From Betaproteobacteria bacterium (GTDB lineage Bacteria > Pseudomonadota > Gammaproteobacteria > Burkholderiales > SG8-39), in assembly GCA_009693235.1 (NCBI GenBank), contig SHXR01000034.1, forward strand, positions 1 to 46,410: a stretch of DNA of 46,410 bases, written 5' to 3'. Position 1 is the first letter of the stretch. Each line of letters opens with the position of its first letter. The translations under genes were made by a program, and so were the position numbers. The notes below the pieces were generated by a model. It had not been told where the DNA came from and made no database searches. It was given only the letters and a program-made list of their open reading frames with translations. Positions 17,987-27,211 of the stretch are shown here, piece by piece.

Positions 17987-19194
17987 TCGATCGTCCCCGC
18001 CTTCCGCACACTGTCGATCAGCGATGCGCGCATCAGGAACGCTTTGTGTTGCACCGGATCGGCGACGATCTTGCCCAATTCGTCCAACCGCTCACGCCGA
18101 ATCACCGGGTCCTTTTCTTCCAGCCGGTGTTTGTTCGCTACGGTTACTTGCTGCACGTATTCGACGTTGAGCGGCCGGCGCCTGCGATCGTAGCGGGCAA
18201 GGATCGCCGCGTCGGCTTTTCCAGACTGAATGAGATCGAACAGCAGGGCGAGCTCCATCCCGTCATGAATGCCGCTATTCATGCCAAGCCCACCCATCGG
18301 ATTGTTGACGTGCGCGGCGTCCCCGGCCAGGAACATGCGGCCTTTGCTGAACTGGGCTGCTACCCGCTGATGAAATTTGTAGAGGCCGCGGTAGTGGATG
18401 TCGTAGCGTGTATCGTTCGGCCAAAAGTATTGCAGGCGCTCTTGTAGCTTTGCTTCCGACAACACCACGTCGTCCGGTTCGTCCATGCCGTCTTTTGAAA
18501 TGACGCGCCACAGGCCTTTGAAATCGTTACCCGACACCTTGAACAACAATACGAAGCGTTCCGGGTCAGCAAAGTAGTTGCGATTCGAATAGCCGAATTT
18601 GGCTTCGAAATCGAAGGGTGTGGTGAGGCCAACGAAGCGCTCGGCGAAGGTGTAGCCCGCGAAGTCGATATCGCAAAGTCTTCGCACGATGCTACGCGCG
18701 CCATCGGTGCCGACGAGATAATCACCGGTGAACCGTTGCTTTCCATGCGGTGTGTCGCAGTCGGCCCAAACATGATCGGCGTCCCGTCCGACACCCACCA
18801 CCTCATGTCGGTGGAGTAGTGTGGCATCGGGAAATGCAGTGAGACTTTGCGCGCAGATGTTGACCGTCTTGTGCGACTCGCATTGCACCGCATAGGGATG
18901 ATTCGTTTCTCCCCCGAGTACGGAAAAATCGAACTCAGCAATAAGCTTGCCGCTAACACGATCCCAATGTTGAAAGCGTCTGGAGATGAGGCCCTGGCGA
19001 ACGACTTCCTCGCCGATGCCAAGGCCATCCAGCATGTCGAGCGTCGAGGCATGGGTGGTCGCCGCGCGCGGTTTCTCGTCGTAGGTTGCCTCTGCTTCGA
19101 GGACGGTGACATGCATGCCGCGCTGCGCCAATGCGAGCGCGGTGACCATGCCGACCGGTCCGGCGCCAACGACGAGGATGCGCAGTTGCTTCAG
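17983..19194 (-). CDS. FAD-dependent aromatic-ring monooxygenase
   Basis: A flavoprotein hydroxylase of the p-hydroxybenzoate hydroxylase class, about 403 residues. The Rossmann fingerprint VVGAGPVGMVTALALAQRG lies partly before the first Met (19149), so the true start must be further out. The only open option is a CTG at 19194 with GGAG seven bases upstream, overlapping the TGA of the preceding ATPase gene; an original ATG may have mutated. Other marks are DG-type LVGTDGARSIVR (second FAD/NAD motif) and GDAAHVNNPMGGLGMNSGIHD (ribityl-binding motif). The C-terminus RASLIDSVRKAGTID looks full length even though the stop codon is inside the IS5-type CTAA. Such enzymes hydroxylate phenolic or aromatic acids with NAD(P)H and O2; substrate unknown. 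Confidence 0.85.
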   Translation of the reverse strand: MKQLRILVVGAGPVGMVTALALAQRGMHVTVLEAEATYDEKPRAATTHASTLDMLDGLGIGEEVVRQGLISRRFQHWDRVSGKLIAEFDFSVLGGETNHPYAVQCESHKTVNICAQSLTAFPDATLLHRHEVVGVGRDADHVWADCDTPHGKQRFTGDYLVGTDGARSIVRRLCDIDFAGYTFAERFVGLTTPFDFEAKFGYSNRNYFADPERFVLLFKVSGNDFKGLWRVISKDGMDEPDDVVLSEAKLQERLQYFWPNDTRYDIHYRGLYKFHQRVAAQFSKGRMFLAGDAAHVNNPMGGLGMNSGIHDGMELALLFDLIQSGKADAAILARYDRRRRPLNVEYVQQVTVANKHRLEEKDPVIRRERLDELGKIVADPVQHKAFLMRASLIDSVRKAGTID

Positions 19195-20119
19195 TATGCT
19201 GCTCCGAAGGAATCCAGTCTATTTCGCGGTGCGCAGGTTGGGGTCTTGCTGATAGATTCTATTTTCCCGAATCCGTCCTTGGGTGGCGGTTCCTTGAAGG
19301 GCTCGAACAGCCAGCCACCTTGCTCTTGCTGCTCGCGATCGAGTCCTTCCACGAGTCGCGATTGATCCGCATTCGCCCACCGGCAAAGCCGTACACCAGC
19401 GCTGCATCGCACACCAGATTGATCAGGCGAGGTACGCCGCGACTGATCCGGTGAATGACTTTGCAAGCATCGGGGTTGAACGGATTGCCATCGACCCGGC
19501 CTTACCTTAAGGCGGTGGTGGATATACGATTCGACTTCATCGACGGCGAGCGCGCGCAGATGAAATTCTGTCTCGATGCGCTGTGCAAGTTGCTGAAGAG
19601 CAGGGAGATGAAGCTTGTCGCGCAGCCGGGTTTGTCCGACCAGAACAATCTGCAGGAGCGCATATTGGTCGACATTGACGTTGGAAAGCATGCGCAATTC
19701 TTCCAACGCATCGATCGACATGTTCTGTGCTTCATCGACCACCAGCACGACGCGCCGGTTTTTTACGAACTCGTGCATCAGATAGTTCGAGAGTGTTTGG
19801 AACATCTCGACTTTATGCTTGCCGCGCAACTCAAGCCCGAGCGCTTGCAATACCCATTCGAGTAACTCACCGAAGCCCTTTTGCGTGTTGCTGATGACGC
19901 CCACCGATACACCGCTCCCCAGACGAGCGATCAAGTGCCGCACCAGCGTCGATTTGCCGGTGCCGCTATCGCCGGTTACCAGGGAGAACATCGAAGGTTT
20001 CAGAATGCCGTATTCGAGCAACGACAGCGCGGTGCGGTGCTGCTGCGTGAGGTAGAGGAATTCCGCCTGCGGCACGATCGAAAACGGCCGCTGCGTGAGC
20101 CCGAAAACGCTTCGTACAT
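19191..20119 (-). pseudogene. ExeA/GspA-type AAA ATPase with three frameshifts
   Basis: This is a general-secretion-type P-loop ATPase. From ATG 20119 the first frame reads MYEAF and should continue FGLTQRPFSIVP, but a missing base in the A run 20104-20107 (plus strand) breaks it. The main frame then gives FLYLTQQHRTALSLLEYG, Walker A TGDSGTGKSTLVRHL, Walker B VVLVVDEAQNMSIDALEELR and LLQIVLVGQTRLRD. At about 19500 the frame shifts so that DGNPFNPDACKVIHRISRGVPRLINLVCDAALVYGFA is read elsewhere. It returns near 19352 for LVEGLDREQQEQGGWLFEPF. The net effect is one base lost (929 nt). The ATPase residues themselves survive. Related ATPases work with secretion or exopolysaccharide systems, none of which is seen here. 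It overlaps the monooxygenase start by four bases. Confidence 0.85.
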
Positions 20120-20150
20120 GCCTACCTTTCTGCCGGGATGAGCGGTCCGG

Positions 20151-20567
20151 CTACGCGGGCATCGCGTGCCGTTCGTTCAGTGTGAGCCAGCCGCGTAGCA
20201 CGCGGTAGATCACCCAAATCGCCACGACACCGAGCAAAAGAAAACCAAGTAGCGCAAGGAGTATGGTCGCAAAGAGCACGAAAGCGATGACAAACCAGAG
20301 TGCCGCAAACCAGAAGGTGCGAATCTGCCAGCGAAAGTGCGATTCAAGGTAGGTGCCCCGCGTGTCGCTTCGCCGCACGTAGTTCAGGATGACGGCAATG
20401 ATCGATGGAATGCCAAACAGGAATGCGCCTACGATCGTGGCGGCGGTGAGCAATCCAACAAGCAGGCTCATGGCGTGCAAGCCGTAAATGACGTGGGTGA
20501 GCGTGACCAGCGAGGAATCGACGGCGCGGGATGCTCCGGTTTCGGGTGCCGCATCGATGGTTGCCAT
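20151..20567 (-). CDS. Small inner-membrane protein, DUF4870-like
   Basis: About 138 residues from the ATG at 20567 (MATIDAAPETGAS), which has GAGGAG about 10 bases upstream; the frame also runs to 20618 but without a better start. There are three to four hydrophobic segments (VIYGLHAMSLLVGLLTAATIV; AFLFGIPSIIAVILNYV; the long FAALWFVIAFVLFATILLALLGFLLLGVVAIWVIYRVL region). The charged loop HFRWQIRTFW is typical of the DUF4870/YccF-like membrane family. Function unknown. It begins 22 bases downstream of ubiD and is probably carried on the same transcript. Confidence 0.8.
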   Translation of the reverse strand: MATIDAAPETGASRAVDSSLVTLTHVIYGLHAMSLLVGLLTAATIVGAFLFGIPSIIAVILNYVRRSDTRGTYLESHFRWQIRTFWFAALWFVIAFVLFATILLALLGFLLLGVVAIWVIYRVLRGWLTLNERHAMPA

Positions 20568-20589
20568 ACGAGTCGCTCCTCTGCGGGGA

Positions 20590-22074
20590 CTAGAGTCCGA
20601 GATCCTGCCAGATTGCATCGACGCGTGCGCTCACGTCAGCGTTTTTAACAATCGGACGACCCCATACACGACTGGTCTCGCCGGGCCATTTGTTGGTGGC
20701 ATCGATTCCCATTTTTGATCCAAGGCCGGTCACCGGGCTGGCGAAATCAAGTGAGTCGATCGGTGTATTTTGCGCAATGATCGTGTCACGGGCCGGATCG
20801 ACCCGGGTGGTGAGCGCCCAGACGACTTCCGGCCAGCGGCGGATATCGATGTCATCGTCGACCACGATAATCATCTTCGTGTACATGAATTGCCTGAGAT
20901 AGCTCCAGATGCCGAACATCACGCGCTTTGCATGGCCGGGATACTGTTTTTTCATGCTGACCACCGCCAGCCGGTAGGAGCATCCTTCCGGTGGCAGATA
21001 GAAATCGAGAATCTCCGGAAACTGCTTGATCAAAATCGGTACCAGCACTTCATTTAACGCGACGCCGAGGACGGCCGGCTCATCGGGTGGTTTGCCGGTG
21101 TAGGTCGAGTGATAGATCGGCTCGCGGCGCGTCGTGATGCGCTCGATCGTCAGCACCGGGAAGCGCTCGGTTTCGTTGTAATAACCGGTGTGATCACCAA
21201 ACGGACCTTCCAGCGCGGTATCGCCTGGTCGGATCGATCCTTCGAGTACGATTTCCGCGCTCGCCGGTACCCGCAGCTCGGAACCCATCGCTTTCACCAA
21301 TTCGGTGCGACCACCTCGCAATAGACCGGCAAACTGGTATTCCGAGAGCGCATCAGGAATGGGGGTAACGGCGCCGATCATCGTGGCCGGATCAGCGCCC
21401 AGCGCCACACTCACCGGAAAGGGCTCGCCTGGATGGGCTGCACAGTGGTCCTGATAGTCGAGCGCGCCGCCGCGATGGGCAAGCCAGCGCATGATCACGC
21501 GATTGCGGCCGATCACCTGCTGGCGATAGATGCCGAGGTTTTCGCGGGTCTTGCGCGGGCCACGGGTGATGACAAGGCCCCAGGTGATCAGTGGTCCGAC
21601 ATCGCCAGGCCAACACGTCTGAATCGGCAGGCGCGCAAGATCGATGTCCTTGCCTTCCCAGACGATGTCTTGGCAGGCGGCCGATCGCACCACTTTCGGT
21701 GCCATATTGAGCACCTGCTTGAATTTGGGAAATTTTTCGAGCGCGTCGCGCCAACCGGTCGGCGGTTCGGGTTCTTTGAGGAGCGCGAGCAATTCGCCGA
21801 TTCGGCGTAATTCCTGCAACGCTGCGGCGGGCGTAGCATCGATGCCCATCGCCAGTGCAACGCGGCGTACCGTACCGAACAGATTGCCAAGCACCGGGAT
21901 CGCGTGGCCAGTCGGCTGCTCAAACAATAGCGCCGGGCCTTGTTTGGCGAGCACGCGATCGCAAAGCTCCGTCATTTCGAGCCGTGGATCGATGGCGTGG
22001 CGCACCCGTCGCAACTCGCCATGTTGTTCAAGCCAGGCGATGAAATCCCGCAGGTCGTGATACTGGACTGTCAT
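20590..22074 (-). CDS. ubiD: UbiD-family 4-hydroxy-3-polyprenylbenzoate decarboxylase
   Basis: A 494-residue UbiD, the prenylated-FMN-dependent decarboxylase of ubiquinone synthesis. It removes the carboxyl group of polyprenyl-4-hydroxybenzoate. The N-terminus [20 protein letters not shown], the [13 protein letters not shown] block, the [21 protein letters not shown] segment (with prFMN-contacting residues), [13 protein letters not shown] and the late [13 protein letters not shown] strand are all characteristic. Length matches E. coli UbiD (497). It lies downstream of ubiA on the same strand with one frameshifted membrane-protein gene between, giving the order ubiA, membrane protein, ubiD, DUF4870-like. 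The enzyme also needs the UbiX flavin prenyltransferase, which is not encoded in this window. Confidence 0.96.
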   Translation of the reverse strand: MTVQYHDLRDFIAWLEQHGELRRVRHAIDPRLEMTELCDRVLAKQGPALLFEQPTGHAIPVLGNLFGTVRRVALAMGIDATPAAALQELRRIGELLALLKEPEPPTGWRDALEKFPKFKQVLNMAPKVVRSAACQDIVWEGKDIDLARLPIQTCWPGDVGPLITWGLVITRGPRKTRENLGIYRQQVIGRNRVIMRWLAHRGGALDYQDHCAAHPGEPFPVSVALGADPATMIGAVTPIPDALSEYQFAGLLRGGRTELVKAMGSELRVPASAEIVLEGSIRPGDTALEGPFGDHTGYYNETERFPVLTIERITTRREPIYHSTYTGKPPDEPAVLGVALNEVLVPILIKQFPEILDFYLPPEGCSYRLAVVSMKKQYPGHAKRVMFGIWSYLRQFMYTKMIIVVDDDIDIRRWPEVVWALTTRVDPARDTIIAQNTPIDSLDFASPVTGLGSKMGIDATNKWPGETSRVWGRPIVKNADVSARVDAIWQDLGL

Positions 22075-22111
22075 AGGCTAGCGAGGCTACCAGCCATTGG
22101 CGAAGACTGAA

Positions 22112-22704
22112 TTACTTCGGCGTGTCACCGAACCGGCGCGCCATTTCGCGGCCGAGTTCATCGAGCGGCCCCGAACGTCCCGCACATTCCAAGCGGGAAT
22201 GTCCGACCATGGTGAATACATCGACTGCGGTGGTGCCGCGAATCCCACCGACCATCCGCACGAGCCCCAGATGAGCAAGGGCCATGCAAGCCACGGAAAG
22301 ATCTTTGCAATCCCGGCGGCAGCAGCGATGCCTTTTTGTGCCGGGGTGCTGAGAATTGCCGCAGCGTTAGGCTCGGCGCCTTCGGCGCGGATCAACGATT
22401 CGATGGATTGCGCTTGGTTGGTGAGGAAGGGCGCGACGTGACCGGCTGCAACGAACAACAGAATTGCCACGGCAATAATGCAAAGGCTGCCCAGGATTCG
22501 CCGCGCCGATCGTCCGAACGCGACTTCCACCGAACCGACCGCGGTGAGCGCAACGCTGCGTTCGCCGTTATGACTGGAGACAACGAGGCGCTTATCAGTG
22601 AGCACCGCGATGCCAAGCGAAACGTTGGCCTGCGCAATCAATTGTTCAGTGGTGGTGAGTTTGGGGAGTTTTCGCTGCGAGTGCATGGTTTGCCATTCGT
22701 TCAT
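22112..22704 (-). pseudogene. Membrane protein with a PH-like N-terminal domain, C-terminal frameshift
   Basis: From ATG 22704 (MNEWQTMHSQRKLP) the protein has a soluble domain, LTTTEQLIAQANVSLGIAVL-TDKRLVVSS and SVALTAVGSVEVAF, that resembles bacterial PH-like domains. A hydrophobic helix (ILGSLCIIAVAILLFVAAGH) and a second one (FPWLAWPLLIWG) follow. At the C run 22265-22268 (plus strand) one base appears to be missing: the natural continuation LVRMVGGIRGTTAVDVFTMVG to DELGREMARRFGDTPK is in another frame and stops at 22112. Total length is 593 nt, one short of whole codons. The gene starts 11 bases after the ubiA stop and ends 37 bases before the ubiD start. Function unknown; the assignment to the PH-like group is tentative. 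Confidence 0.62.
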
Positions 22705-22715
22705 GATGAGTGCGT

Positions 22716-23582
22716 TTAGCGGCGGGTGAAGTAGTCTAGTGCGATGCCCGCAAAGATTGCAGCACCAAGCCAGTTGTTGTGACTGAAAGCGCGGAAGCAT
22801 CCATCCGGCGATCGATCGCGTATCAGTTGGTAGTGATAGACGACCATGGCGCCCGCTACCGACAGTCCAACGTAGTACCATATTCCGAATCGGCAGGCGA
22901 TGCCGATAGCGATGAAAATTGACAGCATCCCCGCATAACAAATCATCACTGCCGTGACATCAAAACGTCCAAAGGTGATGGCCGCCGTGCGGATGCCGAT
23001 GCGAACGTCGTCATCACGATCGACCATCGCGTATTCCGTGTCATAGGCGATCGCCCAGAGGATATTGGCCGCCACCAGAACCCAGGCAAGCGGTGGTAAC
23101 GCGTTCATCTGCGCTGCGAAGGCCATTGGAATGCCAAAGCCGAACGCGATACCAAGATAGGCTTGCGGAATCGCGAGGAAGCGCTTGGTGAGCGGATACG
23201 AAGCAGCCAGGAACACCGCAACAAACGCCAGCACGATCGTCAGTGCATTGAAGGGCAGGACGAGCGGAAAGGCGATGAGACAGAGCAATGACGCCAGCAC
23301 AAGCGCTTCGGCGCGGTGCAGTGCGCCGGTTGCAAGGGGCCGTTCGCGAGTGCGCGCGACATGACCATCGAATTTGGCATCGGCAATATCGTTCATCACG
23401 CATCCGGCCGAACGCATGAGGAAAGTCCCGACGACAAAAATAGCGACCACTTGCCAGGCGGGATGCCCATCGGCCGCAATCCATACCGCCCACAGCGTGG
23501 GCCACAACAAGAGGAGCGTGCCGATCGGCCGATGCAGGCGCATCAGGCGAGCATAGAGCAGCAAGCGAGCAGAGAACGACAT
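22716..23582 (-). CDS. ubiA: 4-hydroxybenzoate polyprenyltransferase UbiA
   Basis: A 288-residue integral membrane prenyltransferase that attaches the polyprenyl tail to 4-hydroxybenzoate in ubiquinone synthesis. Both aspartate-rich motifs are present: [20 protein letters not shown] (NDxxDxxxD, first prenyl-diphosphate site) and [16 protein letters not shown] (second site). The N-terminus [20 protein letters not shown] is highly typical, and about eight to nine hydrophobic helices follow. Length matches E. coli UbiA (290). It is the first gene of the ubiA-ubiD group; the 101-bp gap upstream (23583-23683) has no recognisable gene and should hold its promoter. Confidence 0.97.
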   Translation of the reverse strand: MSFSARLLLYARLMRLHRPIGTLLLLWPTLWAVWIAADGHPAWQVVAIFVVGTFLMRSAGCVMNDIADAKFDGHVARTRERPLATGALHRAEALVLASLLCLIAFPLVLPFNALTIVLAFVAVFLAASYPLTKRFLAIPQAYLGIAFGFGIPMAFAAQMNALPPLAWVLVAANILWAIAYDTEYAMVDRDDDVRIGIRTAAITFGRFDVTAVMICYAGMLSIFIAIGIACRFGIWYYVGLSVAGAMVVYHYQLIRDRSPDGCFRAFSHNNWLGAAIFAGIALDYFTRR

Positions 23583-23683
23583 GACGGGAGGATATTCTCG
23601 TGAAGATCCGCTGCGACGACCAGCGGGCGACTGAACCCACCGAATGATACGTCGTGAATCGTCGTGATCGCCCCGGCGCGGCC

Positions 23684-24851
23684 CTAAGGTTCCAGCGGCA
23701 TGTTCTTGCTACGCCACTCCGGAAAGCCGCCCCGAAACCAATGAACATTCTTGTAGCCGGCGCCGATTGCGGCCTTTGCGGCCTTGTAACTCTTCCAGCA
23801 TTCGGCGCCATTGCACGCAAAGATGAACGGGGAGTTGCGATCGACGATGGTCTCGGTCAGTCGGAATTCATCTTTCGATGGATCGAAATCCACTTCCTTC
23901 TTGCTTACCTCTTTGTAGGAGAGGAGCCGGGCGCCTTTCACGCGACTTCTCGTGTATTCCTCGGTGGTCCGCACATCGAGGAAGACGGCGTTTTTCAGCA
24001 TGAGCGCCGCCACCTCTTCGGCCTGCACGACCTTGGCGCCCGGTAGCAGGGTCGGTGTGAAATAGCCAAGCGTTGCGACGTAGGCGAAGTCCACATCGGT
24101 GGCGCGTTGCAGCCGGGAAAAATCAAAATCGGCGACCTGCACACGGCCGGCGATCTTGCTGTCCGGCGCAAGAAACGCCTTCTTGACCTGGGCAACCACG
24201 TCCGCGCCGAGTCGCTTATTCACGGCGATGCTCATGGCCGGGACTTCACGCGATTCAAAAATAAGATTGCCGGAGTAATTGGTGAGCCAGCCGCGCGCAA
24301 ACCGGGCGTCCACGGCGACGATGTCGTACATGCCAAGGGAAAGCCCTTCCAATGCCGACTCGTGGTAACGCGTCGATTGAACGGACCCGAAGTATTTCTT
24401 CAGCGGAAAATTCTTCGCGTTGATTTCGCCCAGCGCAAGATACGTCGCGAGCGAATCGTCATGCGGGAGACCAAGTCGTTTGCCGCGTGCCTGTTCAAGG
24501 GTCGCGATGCCGGAAGATTTTGGGGTGATGAACGCAGCACGTTCCGTCGCGGGTAGCTTTGCGATCGGCTCGTAGCCATAGCGAAGCGCGCTACCTACCA
24601 GATGGGCCGGTGCGCGTGCGTTGAAGATCGCGGGTCAGATCCTGCGAGAAAACAACGGTAACGTCTTGTCCGAGCACTTGACTGAGGTATTGGCCAAGCG
24701 GATGGAAATCTTCGATGGCCTTGCCCGCGCCGGCGTACTCGGTGGTCTCCGAAGTGACGCCGATCGTTTGCTTGGCCGACACGTGCATCAAGGGGCCGAC
24801 CAAGCCAATCGCCATCACGGCAACGGTCTGAATCAATGGCAAGCGCTTCAC
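23684..24851 (-). pseudogene. PhnD-like periplasmic binding protein fused to a rhodanese domain, internal deletion/frameshift
   Basis: From a GTG at 24851 with GAGGT ahead, the protein begins with a signal peptide (LPLIQTVAVMAIGLVGPLMHVSA). It continues GVTSETTEYAGAGKAIEDFHPLGQYLSQVLGQDVTVVFSQDLTRDLQR, as in PhnD-type phosphonate/phosphite receptors. At about 24605-24625 the frame is lost: the continuation APAHLVGSALRYGYEPIAKL is in another frame, and about a dozen residues of the family seem to be missing. The rest runs on through SVQSTRYHESALEGLSLGMYD to the end of the binding domain. It is followed by a C-terminal rhodanese domain: AVFLDVRTTEEYTRSRVKGA, then FIFACNGAECWKSYKAAKAA with the active-site Cys, and HWFRGGFPEW. 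A receptor joined to a rhodanese domain is unusual; the pair may sense a thiol or sulfur compound (inference). It appears inactivated. Confidence 0.82.
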
Positions 24852-25018
24852 AGGTACCTCGAGAATCCAGTTGCAGCGACACGGGCCGGCAACCCCGCGA
24901 TGGATGCCATGCGCAGATGATCGGCTTGGCTCTGGACTGCGTGAATCTTACACGCTCGATTGCAGCGTCCGCGCTACCAACTATTTAGTGATTCGCAACG
25001 GAAGTCACGTCTTGGCGA

Positions 25019-27100
25019 TCAAGCCTTCAACAATTCACCGCGCCCACCCGCCCAGCGCTCGATATGACGCGTTGCCCACGCGGGCATGTCATCAACCATC
25101 TGATCGCTAACGTTGCGCGCTGACGCCAAGAGATTAGCATCCGTCGCCAAATCGGCGAAGCGCAACAGGGGAACGCCGCTTTGTCGGGAGCCGAGTAATT
25201 CGCCCGGGCCACGCAAGCGCAAATCTTCGGCGGCGATGACAAAGCCGTCGGTGTGCTCATAGATCACGCGCAAGCGTGCCCGCGCATCGACAGAGAGCGG
25301 ATGCTGGTAAAGCAAGACGCATACGCTTTGTGCCGCGCCGCGCCCGACGCGTCCCCGCAGTTGATGAAGTTGTGCAAGGCCGAATCGTTCCGCATGCTCG
25401 ATGACCATGAGCGATGCATTGGGCACATCGACACCGACTTCGATCACGGTGGTGGCGACCAAGAGATGCAGTTGCCCGCTCGCAAATTCAGCCATCACGG
25501 CGGCCTTTTCCTGGGCCGGCAGTCGGCCGTGTACTAAACCGACCCGCAATGTCGGCAACGCCGCGGCGAGCGCGAGATGGGTATCGATCGCAGTCTGGAG
25601 ATCGAGCGTTTCGGATTCTTCGATTAAGGGGCAGACCCAATAGGCTTGTCCGCCGGCAGTGCAGGCATCGTGCACGTGTTGCATGACTTCGTCACGACGG
25701 CTGGCCGCGATGAGTTTGGTGATGATAGGTGTGCGACCCGGCGGCAGTTCATCGATCACTGAAACATCGAGGTCGGCGAAATAACTCATGGCGAGCGTGC
25801 GCGGAATCGGCGTGGCACTCATGGTGAGAATATGCGGTTCCTTGCCGTCTTGTTGCGTTCCTTTGTCGCGCAGTGCGAGTCGTTGTCGAACGCCGAAACG
25901 GTGTTGCTCATCGACGATGACAAGGCCAAGGCGTGCAAATTCGACGCCGTCCTGAAACAGTGCATGGGTGCCGACGGCGATGGCGATGTCTCCGGCGGCG
26001 ATCGCCTTGGCCGATTGGCGGCGCTCGGCTTTTTTCTGGCTGCCCGATAACCATGCCATCGGCACTTCGAGCGGGGTGAGCCAGTCCGTGAGCTTTCGAT
26101 AGTGCTGCTCGGCAAGCAGCTCGGTCGGAGCCATGAACACAGCCTGGAAATTGTTTTCGACCGCACGCAGCGCGGCGAGCGCCGCAATCACCGTCTTGCC
26201 GCTCCCCACATCGCCTTGCAGCAGCCGATTCATTGGGTGACCACGCCCCAGATCCGCGCCGATTTCCTGCCAGGCGCGTTGCTGTGCGCCGGTCAATTTG
26301 AAGGGGAGTAGCTTGGAGAATTTCCCAACGAGCGTTCGCCGCGGCGCCAGGGGCGGCGCAGTCAGCGCTTGTCTGGCGCGATGATGGACGCGCATGGACA
26401 GTTGTTGGGCGAGCAGCTCATCGAACTTCACTCGTCGCCAAGCGGGGTGATGCCGTTCTACCAGCTCATCCGCATCGATGTCAGGGGTCGGATGATGCAG
26501 CGCATCGATCGCTTCTGCAAAAGGAATGAGTTGATGTGCGGCGCGAATGGCGTCTGGCAGCGTCTCCGAAAGGGATTCGCTTTTCAGCGTCTTCTCGATC
26601 AGCGTGCGCAGCTGAAACTGCGTGAGTCCGGCGGTGGTCGGATAGACCGGCGTCAACGCATTCGGCAGCGGCGTGTCCTCGCGCAACACCCGCACGCGCG
26701 GATGCACCATCTCCGCGCCGAAGAATCCGGTACGCGGTTCGCCGAAGACGCGCAGCCGTGCACCTTTGGCATAGGCCTTCTGCTGACTCGGATAGAAGTT
26801 GAGGAACCGGAGTACGGCATTGCCGGTATTGTCCTCAACGCGGCAAATCAGCTGCCGGCGTGGACGGTAGGCCACCTCGGTGCTCACGACAGTCACTTCG
26901 ATTTGTGTGGCTTGGCCGTCGATCACCTCCGTAAGCGGTGTAATGCGGGTTTCGTCTTCATAGCGAAGCGGCAAGTGCAAAATGAGATCGAAGCGCGTAT
27001 AGATACCGATCTTCGCGAGTTTCTTTGCGAGCGCAGGCTCGATACCGGCGATCGGTGTCGGCCCGCCCGCCCGTGCGGCCTTTGCATCCTCTTTACCCAC
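25019..27100 (-). CDS. recG: ATP-dependent DNA helicase RecG
   Basis: A 693-residue branch-migration helicase that remodels stalled forks and Holliday junctions; the length equals E. coli RecG. An N-terminal wedge/OB domain (GIYTRFDLILHLPLRYED, TGNAVLRFLNFYPSQQ) is followed by helicase motifs: Walker A GDVGSGKT (296-303), MAPTELLAEQH, DEQHRFGV (397-400), MSATPIPRTLAMS, and C-terminal GLVHGRLPAQEKAAVM, VIEVGVDVPNA and QLRGRVGRGAAQSVC. It is completed by the LRLRGPGELLGSRQSG wedge-contact motif. It starts with GTG at 27100. It is divergent to the alpha/beta hydrolase, with 111 bp between. The 167-bp region beyond its end toward 24851 (24852-25018) holds no gene I can recognise. Confidence 0.97.
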   Translation of the reverse strand: MGKEDAKAARAGGPTPIAGIEPALAKKLAKIGIYTRFDLILHLPLRYEDETRITPLTEVIDGQATQIEVTVVSTEVAYRPRRQLICRVEDNTGNAVLRFLNFYPSQQKAYAKGARLRVFGEPRTGFFGAEMVHPRVRVLREDTPLPNALTPVYPTTAGLTQFQLRTLIEKTLKSESLSETLPDAIRAAHQLIPFAEAIDALHHPTPDIDADELVERHHPAWRRVKFDELLAQQLSMRVHHRARQALTAPPLAPRRTLVGKFSKLLPFKLTGAQQRAWQEIGADLGRGHPMNRLLQGDVGSGKTVIAALAALRAVENNFQAVFMAPTELLAEQHYRKLTDWLTPLEVPMAWLSGSQKKAERRQSAKAIAAGDIAIAVGTHALFQDGVEFARLGLVIVDEQHRFGVRQRLALRDKGTQQDGKEPHILTMSATPIPRTLAMSYFADLDVSVIDELPPGRTPIITKLIAASRRDEVMQHVHDACTAGGQAYWVCPLIEESETLDLQTAIDTHLALAAALPTLRVGLVHGRLPAQEKAAVMAEFASGQLHLLVATTVIEVGVDVPNASLMVIEHAERFGLAQLHQLRGRVGRGAAQSVCVLLYQHPLSVDARARLRVIYEHTDGFVIAAEDLRLRGPGELLGSRQSGVPLLRFADLATDANLLASARNVSDQMVDDMPAWATRHIERWAGGRGELLKA

Positions 27101-27211
27101 GAAACATGTCCACCACCGGAAGGGCCCGGCACAATCGATGCCGTTCGACTATGTTAACGGACTCAAGGCCGCAAGTGTGCGACGGGTTGGTTGTCAATGA
27201 GGAGCTGCAAC

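Noticed and set aside
19352-19508. Programmed frameshifting in the ATPase gene
   Set aside because: No classical slippery heptamer is seen at either site and three shifts would be needed; error or decay is more likely.
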